DNA from: Longimicrobium terrae
Lineage (GTDB): Bacteria; Gemmatimonadota; Gemmatimonadetes; Longimicrobiales; Longimicrobiaceae
Length of the DNA: 64,000 nt
NCBI RefSeq assembly: GCF_014202995.1
Contig: NZ_JACHIA010000003.1
Span: 372,001-436,000 of the forward strand
Direction of reading: 5' to 3'
A program made the position numbers and the translations under genes. This document shows, piece by piece, positions 16,510 to 25,546 of this stretch. The notes below the pieces were generated by a model, which worked only from the letters and a program-made list of their open reading frames with translations, was not told where the DNA came from and did not search any database. Position 1 is the stretch's first letter; each line of letters begins with the position of its first letter.

Positions 16510-17343
16510 ATGACACGACGCCTCCTGTTCGCGGCCGCCTGCCTGCTCGCGGGCCTGCCCGCCGCCGCGCCGGCGCAGGACGCCCCGTTCGCGAGCGCCA
16601 GCTGCCCGGTTCCCGCGGGCGTGCTGGGCTATCCCGTGTGGGTTCGCGCGGAGGGCGCGGAGGTGGATTCCGCGTACCTGCACGCCTTGGCCGGCGCGCT
16701 TGCCCGCCGGTGGGAGCCGCCCAGCCCGCGCCGCGGCACCTTTCCCGGACTGGAGCGGCTGCGCAACCGCCTGCAGCCGCCCGAGCCGCGCATGCCGGAT
16801 GACTGGACGCCCCAGGCGCGCCACACGGCGCGCGTGCAGGCCACCCTGGTCGCGGGCGGCCGCCCGGGCGATCCGCGGATCGTGCAGGGTTCCGGCGACC
16901 GCGGCTTTGACCGCACGCTTTCCACCGCGTTTCACGACGGGGCGCCCGGCGCGCCGGACCTGCCGCGCCTTCCCGCGGGGCTGGATTCGCTCCGCGTCAC
17001 GGTGGGATTCGGCATCCCGCCTGAGGCGGGCGCGCAGACGGCGCGCTTTGCCGCGCAGCAGGAGGGCGTTCGCGTCATCACGCTGGACGTGCGCACCAAC
17101 CCCGTCTCCCGCCGCGACGGCCCGGTCGGCATGGCGCCGGGCGGGAGCGAGGTGGCCGTCATCAAGTATGACGTAGATGAAAACGGCAGGGTGGATCCCG
17201 GATCCATCGAACTGCTGCAGGGCGGGCGCGGTGGACTGGCCGGGGCCATCCGCAACGGGCTGGCGACCGCCCGCTTTCAACCCGCCGTTTCCAACTGCCG
17301 CCCCATTCCGCTGACGGTCGTGCAGCGCTTCGGACGCAGATGA
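16510..17343 (+). CDS. Exported protein with TonB C-terminal-like domain
   Basis: A 277-residue exported protein: signal peptide LLFAAACLLAGLPAAAPAQ, two Cys residues near the N-terminus and end, and a C-terminal region (about 215-277) resembling the TonB C-terminal fold, with VIKYDVDENGRVDPGSIELLQGG, then AIRNGLATARFQPAVSNCRPIPLTVVQRF (described in pieces). There is no N-terminal transmembrane anchor or Pro-rich spacer, so it is unlikely to be a true energy transducer; such stand-alone TonB-C proteins are common in this type of genome. ATG 16510 gives the signal peptide a clean start. The next gene may begin with an overlapping ATGA at 17340. Confidence 0.75.
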   Translation: MTRRLLFAAACLLAGLPAAAPAQDAPFASASCPVPAGVLGYPVWVRAEGAEVDSAYLHALAGALARRWEPPSPRRGTFPGLERLRNRLQPPEPRMPDDWTPQARHTARVQATLVAGGRPGDPRIVQGSGDRGFDRTLSTAFHDGAPGAPDLPRLPAGLDSLRVTVGFGIPPEAGAQTARFAAQQEGVRVITLDVRTNPVSRRDGPVGMAPGGSEVAVIKYDVDENGRVDPGSIELLQGGRGGLAGAIRNGLATARFQPAVSNCRPIPLTVVQRFGRR

Positions 17344-17396
17344 TCCGGTTCGGCACGGTGCCGGCCGCCCTGGACGATCCTCATCCACAGGACCCG

Positions 17397-17924
17397 ATGA
17401 CGTTTCCCTCCCGCCTTCCGCCGCATGACCTCGCGCGGCTGGTGATCGACGCCGCCGAGCAGGCCGGCGCAGAAGGCTACTGGACCGGCGCGCACCCCAT
17501 CCACGACGATGCGGTGCGGCACATGGTCCGCTTCCTGGGCCTGCTGCTGGCCGGCGACGACGACTTGGCCGCCAGCGAAATCGAGGTGTACGGCCGCGTG
17601 TTCGAGGCGGTCTCCGGCCACCGCCCCGGGGTGGACGAACTGCGTGCGGCGGCGATGGAAAGCGTGGAGCTGGCCAGCGATCCGGACGGCCTGCACGCCT
17701 TTCTGATGGAAACGCCGGCGTACCTCGCTTCCGTGCTGGAGATGGACCGCGAGCGCGGCACCCGCAACGGCGACCAGGTGGTGACGGCGCTCAGCGGCCT
17801 GGGTCTCGCCATCCTGACCGCGGACGGGCACGCCACGCCGGAAGAGGATTCCATCATCACCACGCACCTGAACCACCTGCGCGGCGAACTCGACCGCCTC
17901 GGCGTCACCGCGACCGAGGTCTGA
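17397..17924 (+). CDS. TerB-like (tellurite-resistance-fold) protein
   Basis: A 175-residue acidic, mostly helical protein. The C-terminal part (ALSGLGLAILTADGHATPEEDSIIT in pieces) resembles the TerB metal-binding helix bundle, with a D-G-x-x-x-x-E-E turn that is the usual acidic signature. An earlier copy-like segment, MVRFLGLLLAGDDDLAASEIEVYGRVF, has the same pattern, suggesting two repeats. AGGA 5 bases before ATG 17397 supports this start; ATG 17340 overlapping the previous stop is an alternative. Family function is unclear (stress or membrane-associated). A perfect terminator follows. Confidence 0.65.
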   Translation: MTFPSRLPPHDLARLVIDAAEQAGAEGYWTGAHPIHDDAVRHMVRFLGLLLAGDDDLAASEIEVYGRVFEAVSGHRPGVDELRAAAMESVELASDPDGLHAFLMETPAYLASVLEMDRERGTRNGDQVVTALSGLGLAILTADGHATPEEDSIITTHLNHLRGELDRLGVTATEV

Positions 17925-17944
17925 CCCGCTGGCGTCGATCAAAA

Positions 17945-17976
17945 CGAAAGGCCGCTTCCCCGGAAGCGGCCTTTCG
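17945..17976. terminator. Bidirectional hairpin terminator
   Basis: A perfect stem CGAAAGGCCGCTTCC/GGAAGCGGCCTTTCG with a 2-base loop, lying between the TerB-like gene (+) and the convergent hypothetical gene (-). It can serve both strands. Confidence 0.75.
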
Positions 17977-18006
17977 TCTGTCCAGGATCCACGCTTGTCT
18001 CGCGTC

Positions 18007-18381
18007 TCAGCGGAGGGCGCGGACGATCAGTTCAGTGATCCCACCGAGGGTCGCACCCGCGCCGGCGCTGAGGACGACGAACGATTCCGCGCCGATGCAC
18101 TCCGTGTGGCGGCAATCGACGTAGATGGCCGCCGCGCCCAGCGCTCCGCCTGCCAGCAGCCCGGCCGCCGGGAACGCCCACCACGGCCGCTTTCCCGCCG
18201 TGATCCCATCCAGATCCGAGGGCGCGCGAGCACCCGAATTCGTCAGCGGTGCGACAAGGCGCGGATCGACTGAAGGCGCAGCGAGAACCGTCCGCGAAGC
18301 GAACACCGCCTGCGAGGCGAGCGACCCGGGAGCGCAGGCGAGCAGAATGCTGGTGACGGCAAGGAAGCGCAGGCGACGCAT
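18007..18381 (-). CDS. Exported glycine-rich hypothetical protein
   Basis: A 124-residue protein with a signal peptide (FLAVTSILLACAPGSLASQ) and a hydrophobic Gly/Ala-rich hairpin near the middle and end (AFPAAGLLAGGALGAAAIYV and SFVVLSAGAGATLGGITELIV), a pattern like glycine-zipper membrane proteins. Two Cys residues (CRHTEC) lie between the two hydrophobic parts. A Cys at the end of the hydrophobic core could be lipidated, but the context (LLACAPG) is not an ideal lipobox. Function unknown. Confidence 0.65.
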   Translation of the reverse strand: MRRLRFLAVTSILLACAPGSLASQAVFASRTVLAAPSVDPRLVAPLTNSGARAPSDLDGITAGKRPWWAFPAAGLLAGGALGAAAIYVDCRHTECIGAESFVVLSAGAGATLGGITELIVRALR

Positions 18382-18475
18382 ATAGATGTATTGATTGGGG
18401 AAGGCGCGAGAACCTCGCGTGACGAATCCCGACGTGAATGACCGGCATCAACGCGCGAAGGATCAGAATACGACA

Positions 18476-18509
18476 AAAGGCCGCCTCCGGAATCCCGGAG
18501 GCGGCCTTT
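18476..18509. terminator. Bidirectional hairpin terminator
   Basis: A stem AAAGGCCGCCTCCGG/CCGGAGGCGGCCTTT with a 4-base loop, flanked by A- and T-rich bases. It lies 20 bases beyond the glnN stop and terminates that minus-strand gene. Confidence 0.75.
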
Positions 18510-18529
18510 CTCGTCATCGACCCGCAATG

Positions 18530-20725
18530 CTACTTCACGAACAGCATGTCCCGGTAGGTGGGCAGCGGCCAGTAGTCGTCCGGGACGATCTTTTCCAGCC
18601 CGTCGGCGGCGCCGCGCACGCGCAGCATGGCCGGGACCACATTGTCGCGCACGTGGTACGCCTTGCTGTGCACGTCCTCGCCGCCCAGCTCGGCGTTCTG
18701 CGCCACCAGCGCGTCCAGCGCGTCGGTCAGTTCATCCACCAGCCCGTTGACCTTGTCCAGCGTGCCGCGCAACCCGCGCGCCTTGAGGCCGATGTCCTCC
18801 GCGCGCTCGGCGGCGGCCAGCAGGTCGTTCAGGTAGCGCACCGCGGCCGGCAGAATCATGGTGCTGGCGATGTCGGCCGTGGTTTCGCCCTCGATGTTCA
18901 CCGTCTTGAAGTACTGGTCCAGCGCCACCTCGTGCCGGCTCTCCAGCTCGCGGTGCGAAAGCACGCCGTACTTCTCGAAAAGCGCCTTGTTCTTGTCCTG
19001 CGGCAGCAGTTCCAGCGCGTCCAGCGTGGTGGGCAGGTTCAGCAGCCCGCGGCGCGCCGCCTCGTCGTGCCACTCCTGGTTGTAGCCGTCGCCGTTGAAG
19101 ACGATGCGCTTGACGCGGCGGATCTCCTCGGAAATCAGGCTCCGGAGCGCGGTCTCGAACTCCGTGCCCCTGGCCAGCTCGGCCTCCAGCGCCGTGTTCA
19201 TCTCGTCCAGCGACTCGGCCATGATCGTGTTCAGCACCGTGGCGGGAAACGACACGGACTGCGACGAACCCAGCGCGCGGAATTCGAACTTGTTGCCGGT
19301 AAAGGCGAACGGCGACGTACGGTTGCGGTCACCCGCGTGCTGCGGAAGACGCGGCAGCACCGGCGAGCCCAGCCCCAGAAGGCCGCCCTGCTTGCTGTCG
19401 GTGGCCTCGCCCGCGCTCTCCAGCTGGTTGAACACGTCCGCCAGCTGGTCGCCCAGAAAGACGGAGATGATGGCCGGCGGAGCCTCGTTGGCGCCAAGGC
19501 GGTGGTCGTTGCCCGCGTGCGCCACGGCCGCGCGCAGCAGGTCCTGGTGACGGTCAACCGCGCGCAGCACCGCCGTGCAGAAGAACAGGAACTGCATGTT
19601 GGCGTGCGGCGTATCGCCCGGCTCCAGCAGGTTGGCGCTTTCCGTTCCCAGCGACCAGTTCAGGTGCTTGCCGCTGCCGTTTACGCCCGCAAACGGCTTT
19701 TCGTGCAGCAGGCACGCCATGCCGAAATTCCGCGCCACCTTGCGCAGCGTGATCATCATCAGCTGCTGGTGGTCCGCCGCCAGGTTGGCGTTCTCGTAGA
19801 TGGGCGCCATCTCGAACTGCCCCGGCGCCACCTCGTTGTGCCGCGTCTTCACGGGCACGCCCAGCCGGTACAGCTCGCGCTCCACCTCGATCATGAAGGC
19901 CAGCACGCGGTCCGGAATGGATCCGAAGTAGTGGTCCTCAAGCTCCTGCCCGCGCGGCGGCTTGGCGCCGAACAGCGAGCGCCCCGTGGTCACCAGGTCC
20001 GGACGGCGGTAGAAGAACTCCTGGTCGATGAGGAAGAACTCCTGCTCCGGCCCGCAGGTGGCCGTGACGCCGGTGGCATCGGCGCCGAACAGCTTGAGGG
20101 CGCGGGTGGCCTGCTCCGCCAGCACCGTCATGGAGCGCAGCAGCGGGATCTTGGTGTCCAGCGCGTCCCCCGTCCACGACAGGAACGCCGTGGGAATGGA
20201 CAGGTAGCAGCCGGCCGGCGTTTCGGCGATGAACGCGGGCGAGGTGGGGTCCCACGCGGTGTAGCCGCGGGCCTCGAAGGTGGCGCGCAGCCCGCCCGAG
20301 GGGAACGACGACGCGTCGGGCTCACCCTGGATCAGCTCCTTGCCGCTGAACTCCGCGACCGCTCCGCCCCCCGCGTTGGGGGTGATGAAGCTGTCGTGCT
20401 TTTCCGCCGTGCTCCCGGTGAGCGGCTGAAACCAGTGGGTGAAGTGCGAGGCGCCCTTTTCCAGCGCCCACTCCTTCATGGCCAGCGCAACGGCGTCGGC
20501 AATGGAGGGGTCCAGCGTTTCGCCGCCCTCGATGGTGCGGCAGAGGGCCTTGTACACCTGCTTGGGCAGGCGGGCGCGCATCTCCGACATCCCGAAGGTG
20601 TTGGAGCCGAAGATCCCCTCGATGTCCATGGGAATGGGGCCGGTGGGCGCGCTGCCTGAGCGGCTGTCGGCGCCCCACCCGGTGGCCGCGGCCAGGGTGT
20701 CGAACCGGGCGGTGGTCCTGGGCAT
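18530..20725 (-). CDS. glnN: Glutamine synthetase type III
   Basis: A 731-residue type III glutamine synthetase, close to the usual family length of about 730. It makes glutamine from glutamate, ammonia and ATP. Recognisable segments are [16 protein letters not shown] near the N-terminus (about 39-55), [57 protein letters not shown] and [19 protein letters not shown], followed by the long helical C-terminal part special to this type. ATG 20725 has AGGA about 8 bases upstream. An Lrp-type regulator gene lies 41 bases upstream in the same direction, so expression is probably tied to nitrogen or amino-acid status. Confidence 0.95.
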   Translation of the reverse strand: MPRTTARFDTLAAATGWGADSRSGSAPTGPIPMDIEGIFGSNTFGMSEMRARLPKQVYKALCRTIEGGETLDPSIADAVALAMKEWALEKGASHFTHWFQPLTGSTAEKHDSFITPNAGGGAVAEFSGKELIQGEPDASSFPSGGLRATFEARGYTAWDPTSPAFIAETPAGCYLSIPTAFLSWTGDALDTKIPLLRSMTVLAEQATRALKLFGADATGVTATCGPEQEFFLIDQEFFYRRPDLVTTGRSLFGAKPPRGQELEDHYFGSIPDRVLAFMIEVERELYRLGVPVKTRHNEVAPGQFEMAPIYENANLAADHQQLMMITLRKVARNFGMACLLHEKPFAGVNGSGKHLNWSLGTESANLLEPGDTPHANMQFLFFCTAVLRAVDRHQDLLRAAVAHAGNDHRLGANEAPPAIISVFLGDQLADVFNQLESAGEATDSKQGGLLGLGSPVLPRLPQHAGDRNRTSPFAFTGNKFEFRALGSSQSVSFPATVLNTIMAESLDEMNTALEAELARGTEFETALRSLISEEIRRVKRIVFNGDGYNQEWHDEAARRGLLNLPTTLDALELLPQDKNKALFEKYGVLSHRELESRHEVALDQYFKTVNIEGETTADIASTMILPAAVRYLNDLLAAAERAEDIGLKARGLRGTLDKVNGLVDELTDALDALVAQNAELGGEDVHSKAYHVRDNVVPAMLRVRGAADGLEKIVPDDYWPLPTYRDMLFVK

Positions 20726-20766
20726 TGGTCGGTCCTGGTGCGAAAAGGTTGATGTAGGGTCGTTGA

Positions 20767-21282
20767 TCAGCGCTCGGGGCCCTGCCCCGCCGTCACGCCG
20801 CCGTCCGAGGCCGGACGCGGCCCCAGCGCCAGGGCGCTGGTTTCCTTTACCGTCGAAAGCACGATGCTGGTGGTGGTCCACTGCACGCCGGGCCACGCCT
20901 GAATGTCCGCCAGCAGCCCCTCGAGCGTTGAGGTGCTGTCCGTGCGGATCTTGAGCAGGTGCGAGCCCTGCCCCGTAATGCTGTGACACTCCATCACTTC
21001 CGGGTTGGCCAGCACGCGCTCGCGAAACTCCGCGTAGTGCGGCGACCCCGCCATCCCCACGGCGATGAAGGCCGTGACGTCGCGCCCGATGCGGCGCGGG
21101 TCCAGCACCACCGTGAACCGCCGGATGATGCCGCGCTCCTCCAGCTTGCGCAGCCGCTCTCCCACCGCGGGCGACGACAGGCCCACGTCCTGGGCCAGGT
21201 CGTGCTGCGACGTGCGGCCGTGCTCCTGAAGAAGTTCCAGCAGCCGGAGGTCGATATCGTCCAGACGTACGGGGGAGGTCAC
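20767..21282 (-). CDS. Lrp/AsnC-family transcriptional regulator
   Basis: A 171-residue regulator: N-terminal winged helix ([47 protein letters not shown] in pieces) and a C-terminal RAM ligand-binding domain (about 65-150: [44 protein letters not shown]). The family binds DNA as octamers and responds to amino acids. Directly upstream of and codirectional with glnN (41-base gap), it probably controls glutamine synthesis and its own gene. The start is GTG 21282 with only a weak Shine-Dalgarno. The extra 20 residues at the C-terminus are low-complexity. Confidence 0.9.
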   Translation of the reverse strand: MTSPVRLDDIDLRLLELLQEHGRTSQHDLAQDVGLSSPAVGERLRKLEERGIIRRFTVVLDPRRIGRDVTAFIAVGMAGSPHYAEFRERVLANPEVMECHSITGQGSHLLKIRTDSTSTLEGLLADIQAWPGVQWTTTSIVLSTVKETSALALGPRPASDGGVTAGQGPER

Positions 21283-21326
21283 CTTATTTTCTTAAGCCCA
21301 AAGCGCGATGTGGTTCACTTTCGCAA

Positions 21327-21355
21327 AGAATACATGGTGAGAGCTCCTCGTGCAA
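21327..21355 (-). promoter_or_regulatory. Possible promoter of lrp-glnN
   Basis: On the minus strand TTGCAC and TATTCT are separated by exactly 17 bases, giving a start point about 40 bases before the GTG of the Lrp-family gene. An inverted TTCGCA/TGCGAA pair (21320-21325 and 21374-21379) brackets this promoter and could be a regulator site. The surrounding gap 21283-21617 has no gene. Confidence 0.4.
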
Positions 21356-21617
21356 GACTCGTGAACAACTTTCTGCGAAACAGCGGATGACAGGCCGCGG
21401 CGACCCTCCGGATCGCCCACGTCGCCGGACTCGGATGCCCCGGAACTGCCGGCTTCACACGGGCCAGAGCAGCCCCGATTGCCCATCGATGGCGTAAAAT
21501 GGACAGAGCTTGCGCGCTTCGGCGCGTGTGTTTATCGTCCAGAGTCGATCAGGCGCCCCGTCCACCCGCAAACGCATCGGTTCCATGGCAGGAGCTTCAG
21601 GATCTGGAACGTTCGTA

Positions 21618-22022
21618 ATGGGACCAGCCGAGAGTATCCGATGGCTCCTCTCCCACGTCGTGGTGGCGCTGTTCCCGATCTGGGCCGTTCAGCTTGTGCG
21701 GATCGGTTCCGGGCGGACAGGCCCGGTCCGGGGAGGACAGGGGCAGGGCGAACTGTTCGTCTTCTCCACCACGATCTCGGCCTCCGCGCTGGGGACGGGC
21801 CTGTTCGAGCGCGACATGCGGCTGCCTCTGGTGTCGTTCCCCTGCGCGGGTCTGATCTTCATGCTCCTGATCTCGGGCGGACTCGTGTTCCAGAGCCTGG
21901 ACGCGAAACTCGACGACAGGCCGCCCGTGCGCACCAGCCTCAACGCGGGGCTGGCGATCTTCTGTGCGAGTGTTTCCTCACTGCTCGCGTACCTTGTCCA
22001 CGGTTCCCGGAGCATCGGATGA
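21618..22022 (+). CDS. Membrane protein of unknown function (first of a coupled pair)
   Basis: A 134-residue protein with three hydrophobic segments (about residues 9-26 WLLSHVVVALFPIWAVQLV, 65-88 with AGLIFMLLISGGLVF, and 108-128 GLAIFCASVSSLLAYLV). No family is recognised. Starts at 21585 and 21510 are also in frame; ATG 21618 places the first residue shortly before the first helix. Its stop overlaps the ATG of the next gene (ATGA at 22019), so the two are coupled. No partner of known function is adjacent. Confidence 0.6.
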   Translation: MGPAESIRWLLSHVVVALFPIWAVQLVRIGSGRTGPVRGGQGQGELFVFSTTISASALGTGLFERDMRLPLVSFPCAGLIFMLLISGGLVFQSLDAKLDDRPPVRTSLNAGLAIFCASVSSLLAYLVHGSRSIG

Positions 22023-22396
22023 GCAGCCAGACCGAAGCAGCCCCCGTTCAGGAAGCGCTGGAGATCATCGACAGCGCTGAAAAGCGAGCCAGTCTTTCCA
22101 CCGCCGAGGCTCGTGCACTCCGCCGAACGATCACGGCGGCCACGCTCACGGGTGCCCCGTGGCGCGAGAAAGCAGCCATCGGGCAGCCGTTGTCGAGTCC
22201 AGGCTTTGAGCGCACGTTCGCCATCTACTCCGAAGGAATCGTCTATGGCATGGGAACGGGGCTCGTGGCAGGACTCCTGGCCGTCCTGGTGACCGGATCG
22301 CAGATGATTCTCGGCGCTGGGATGTTTGGCGGGATGGCGATCGGCGTCGGGATCGTGGCGGGGCGCGAAGCTAGGGGACGCAGCCACACTGGATAG
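22019..22396 (+). CDS. Membrane protein of unknown function (second of a coupled pair)
   Basis: A 125-residue protein with a charged soluble N-terminal half (ALEIIDSAEKRASLSTAEARALRRTI in pieces, probably helical) and two Gly-rich membrane segments at the C-terminus (GIVYGMGTGLVAGLLAVLV and ILGAGMFGGMAIGVGIVAG). It is translationally coupled to the three-helix protein just upstream, which suggests a two-protein membrane complex. No database family comes to mind. Confidence 0.6.
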   Translation: MSSQTEAAPVQEALEIIDSAEKRASLSTAEARALRRTITAATLTGAPWREKAAIGQPLSSPGFERTFAIYSEGIVYGMGTGLVAGLLAVLVTGSQMILGAGMFGGMAIGVGIVAGREARGRSHTG

Positions 22397-22574
22397 CGTC
22401 TGCCGGGGCTGGATTGCCCCGTGGGCAACCGAACGACGACCCGCCCCCGCCGGCGGTCGGCGGGAGCGCGTCGTGCTGCGGATCAGGACGGAAGCGTGAC
22501 GATCGAGTTCAGCGTCTCCGCGCCGTCGCCGCCAGGGAGGGCGTTGCTTTCGGGAGGGTGCGGAACCGGCGCGA

Positions 22575-23747
22575 TCAGTCTCCCGCGATGGAAAGAGGGA
22601 GTTGAAGGGTTTCCGTCCCGCGCCGGACGGTGAGCGTGACGCGGGTGCCGGGAACCCGCAGCATGTCGCGGATGGAGTCCAGGTTGGCGGGGGTCCACCC
22701 ATCGACGGACACGATCTCGTCCCCCGGGCGGAAGCCGGCGGCCTCGCCCGCGGAGCCCGGCTGCACGGCCGCGACGACGAAGTGGTCGAAGTCCGCCCCG
22801 CGCGCGATCACCGCGAGCCCGCTCCGTCCCTGCCGGAACGGTTCCGCCAGCGCGGACGTGGGAACGAGGAGCATGCGGTTGCGAGGGTAGTCCAGCGTCA
22901 TGCGGAAGCGGCGGAACACCTCCGCGCCCATGATGCCGGCGCGGTCGTCCTGCGCCAGCGCGCCGGCGGTGTCCAGAGACATCGACGCGCCGGGCCCGGT
23001 GAGGGTGAAGCCGCCGATGCGCAGGGAGTCCAACCGCCCCGACCGGCTCTGCGACGTTCCGCCGACGCCCATCACCGCGCCGCCGCCGGTGGTGGCCCCC
23101 GCGCGGTCCAGCAGCCGGTGCCGGCGCACGAAAGGCGCGTTCAGCGACAGTTCCGAACTGGCGCCGGTGTCCAGCAGAAACGTTCCCGCGACCGGCTCGC
23201 CGCCCACGAAGAGATCCGCGACCACGATCGCGTGCTCATCCGCGATCCGCAGCGGAACGGCGCGCGCGGCGGGGTGCGGCCGGTACTCGTCAGGCCGGTA
23301 CAGGCGCACGGTGTCAGCGGCGTAATCCACCTCCACCACGTACTGCGCGAACACGGAGTGGCCCAGAATGCCGTCGATGCGGTGCCCCAGCGCCGGCTCC
23401 AGCGAGGAGAGCGCGATGGATACGGCCGAGTCCACCCGCAGTTCCACGTCACCCAGCCGGATCGTGGCGCGGGGGATCCACCGCATGCTGGACTCACCGG
23501 CGGAGCCGGTGGCGGTGCCCTCGTCACCCAGCGCCAGGCCCAGCGAGTCCACCACGGCCGCGTTGATGACCGTGCGCTGGGCCCCGGTGTCCAGGATGAA
23601 CCAGAGCGGGCGAGAGTCGCCGATGCGCCCCTCCACCACGATCAGGTTGGCGGGGGAGTCGAACGGCATCTGCACCACGGGCCGCTGCGCCGCGGCGGGG
23701 GCCGCCGCAAACAGCGCCAGGAGCGCCAGACGGAGGGAGCTTCGCAT
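22575..23747 (-). CDS. Exported retropepsin-like aspartyl protease with PDZ domain
   Basis: A 390-residue exported protein. After the signal peptide (ALLALFAAAPAAAQ) come two retropepsin-like halves, each with its catalytic motif: ILDTGAQ (about residue 52) and LLDTGAS (about 192). The flap/psi-loop partners HRIDGILGHSVF and DRAGIMGAEVF also match. A C-terminal PDZ domain (about 310-385: AVQPGSAGEAAGFRPGDEIVSVDG) probably recognises exposed protein ends. Having both halves in one chain implies a pseudo-dimeric protease acting in the periplasm or at the surface. It is the last gene of a four-gene minus-strand unit; the gap from the asparaginase gene is 31 bases. Confidence 0.85.
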   Translation of the reverse strand: MRSSLRLALLALFAAAPAAAQRPVVQMPFDSPANLIVVEGRIGDSRPLWFILDTGAQRTVINAAVVDSLGLALGDEGTATGSAGESSMRWIPRATIRLGDVELRVDSAVSIALSSLEPALGHRIDGILGHSVFAQYVVEVDYAADTVRLYRPDEYRPHPAARAVPLRIADEHAIVVADLFVGGEPVAGTFLLDTGASSELSLNAPFVRRHRLLDRAGATTGGGAVMGVGGTSQSRSGRLDSLRIGGFTLTGPGASMSLDTAGALAQDDRAGIMGAEVFRRFRMTLDYPRNRMLLVPTSALAEPFRQGRSGLAVIARGADFDHFVVAAVQPGSAGEAAGFRPGDEIVSVDGWTPANLDSIRDMLRVPGTRVTLTVRRGTETLQLPLSIAGD

Positions 23748-23778
23748 GAAGGTTGTTCTGCAGAGGTTCGGGCCGCCG

Positions 23779-24786
23779 TCAGTCGGCGTAGCGGCCGGCT
23801 TCCACCACGCTGCGGATCGCCGCCACGTCGCCGCCGTGCACGCCCACCGCCAGCATCAGCTCGATGCGGGCCTGCTGGCCGGTCATGTGGTCGCCGAAGA
23901 TGGCGCCCATCTCCCGCAGTTCGTGCCCGCCGCCCGGGTATGCGTAGGTGTCCAGCACGCGGCCGCGCAGCGAGCGCGAGGTGATGACGACCGGGCGCCC
24001 CGCATCCACCCAGCGACGGATTCCTGGGACTACCGCGACGGGAACGTTGCCGCGGCCCAGCGCTTCCAGCACGATGCCGCGCGCGCCCGTGTCCAGGCTG
24101 CTTTCCACCAGCCGCGCGTCCGCCCCGGCCACGATCTTCACCAGGTCCACCGGGGTGGCGGGGGTGTCCGGCGCCAGCGTGGCCTTGCGGCGCGACTCGC
24201 GGTAGAAGAGCGCGATCCCCTTGTCCGTTACCCCCAGCGGACCCCAGTTGGGCGAGCGGAAGGTGCCCGCGGCCTCGGTGTGCGTCTTGACCACCTCGGC
24301 GCCCTGGACGATTTCCTCGTCCATCACCACCATCGTGCCCCGCCCCGCCGCCTCGCGCGACGTGGCGACCTGAAGGGCGGCCATGAGGTTGGCGGGGCCG
24401 TCCCACGACAGTTCCGACGAGTTGCGCATGGCGCCGGTGATGACGACGGGCGCGTCGGAGGGAATGGAGCGGTCCAGCAGGTACGCGGTTTCTTCGATCG
24501 TGTCCGTGCCGTGGGTGACGACCACGCCGTCGAACCCGTCTGCCAGCCCCCGCATGACCGCCGCGCGCAGCTCCCACATGCGCTCGATGGTCATGTGCGG
24601 GCCGGGGTAGCGGCCGAACTCGCGCACTTCCAGCTCGGCGATCTTTTCCGCGCCGGGGACGGCGGCCAGAATCTGGCCGCCGGTAAGCCGGGGAACGGCG
24701 CCGCCGCGCTCCGCGTCCACCTGCATGCTGATGGTGCCGCCGGTGGCCAGCAGCAGAATGCGGGGACGATTGCCGGGGTCAGCCAC
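23779..24786 (-). CDS. L-asparaginase family protein
   Basis: A 335-residue bacterial-type asparaginase that hydrolyses asparagine (or a related amide) to the acid and ammonia. The nucleophile Thr lies in LLLATGGTIS (about residue 17), and the second active-site block is VTHGTDTIEETAYLLD (about 90). VVITGAMR and TPATPVDLVKI are further family segments. There is no signal peptide, so it is cytoplasmic. It begins with GTG 24786, 8 bases inside the end of the SDR gene, which implies coupled translation. The usual type I/II distinction cannot be settled by eye. Confidence 0.9.
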   Translation of the reverse strand: MADPGNRPRILLLATGGTISMQVDAERGGAVPRLTGGQILAAVPGAEKIAELEVREFGRYPGPHMTIERMWELRAAVMRGLADGFDGVVVTHGTDTIEETAYLLDRSIPSDAPVVITGAMRNSSELSWDGPANLMAALQVATSREAAGRGTMVVMDEEIVQGAEVVKTHTEAAGTFRSPNWGPLGVTDKGIALFYRESRRKATLAPDTPATPVDLVKIVAGADARLVESSLDTGARGIVLEALGRGNVPVAVVPGIRRWVDAGRPVVITSRSLRGRVLDTYAYPGGGHELREMGAIFGDHMTGQQARIELMLAVGVHGGDVAAIRSVVEAGRYAD

Positions 24787-25546
24787 AGAGCACGCTCCCG
24801 CCGTTGACGTTCACGACTTCTCCGGTGATGTGCCGCGCGAGCGCCGAGCACAGGAACACGATGGGGCCCGCCACGTCCTCCGCGCTGGCGATGCGGCCCA
24901 GCGGAATGTTCTGCTCGATGCGGGTGCGCCCCTCGGCCATGGGACGCTCCACCATCTCCGTGTCGATCCACCCCGGCGCGACGCAGTTGACGGTGATGTC
25001 GCGCTCCGCCAGTTCCACCGCGACGGACTTGGTAAAGGAGATGAGCGCGCCCTTGCTGGCCGCGTAGTCCGCGTGCCACGCCTCGCCGCGCTGCCCCGCC
25101 GTCGACGAGACGATGACGATGCGCCCGCCCGCGCCCACGAACCGCGACGCCAGGCGCACGGTCTGAAAGACGGAGGTCAGATTGGCGGCCATGGTGCGGT
25201 CCCACTGCGCGTCCGGCATGGCGGCGACGCCGACTTCTTCCGGAATCCAGATCCCCGCGTTCGCCACGAACAGGTCCACGCCGCCCAGTTCCACCAGGCA
25301 GCGCTCGAAGAGCATTTCCGCGCCCCAGGGCGTAGACACGTCCGCCGCCTGGGCAAAGGAGCGCACGCCCAGCCCGCGGGCGTGCTCCACCACCTGCGCG
25401 GCGTCGGCCTCACGGCTCTGGTAGCCGATTCCCACGTCCGCGCCCGCGCGCGCCAGCAGCAGCGCCGTGGCACGGCCTACGCCTCGCGACCCGCCGGTGA
25501 CCAGCGCGCGGCGGCCGCGCAGTCCCAGCATCACGCCGTCGTCCAT
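24779..25546 (-). CDS. Short-chain dehydrogenase/reductase (3-oxoacyl-ACP-reductase-like)
   Basis: A 255-residue classical SDR. The Rossmann cofactor motif is TGGSRGVG (about residues 17-24), followed by NAGIW; the catalytic Ser is in IVIVSSTAG (about 147), and Tyr/Lys are in YAASK (about 160-164). The C-terminal VNVNGGSVLCG is typical of FabG-like oxidoreductases. It reduces or oxidises a small carbonyl/alcohol with NAD(P)H; the substrate is unknown. ATG 25546 lies inside the end of the ferritin-like gene, and its own stop overlaps the asparaginase start, so three genes are chained by overlaps. Confidence 0.88.
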   Translation of the reverse strand: MDDGVMLGLRGRRALVTGGSRGVGRATALLLARAGADVGIGYQSREADAAQVVEHARGLGVRSFAQAADVSTPWGAEMLFERCLVELGGVDLFVANAGIWIPEEVGVAAMPDAQWDRTMAANLTSVFQTVRLASRFVGAGGRIVIVSSTAGQRGEAWHADYAASKGALISFTKSVAVELAERDITVNCVAPGWIDTEMVERPMAEGRTRIEQNIPLGRIASAEDVAGPIVFLCSALARHITGEVVNVNGGSVLCG

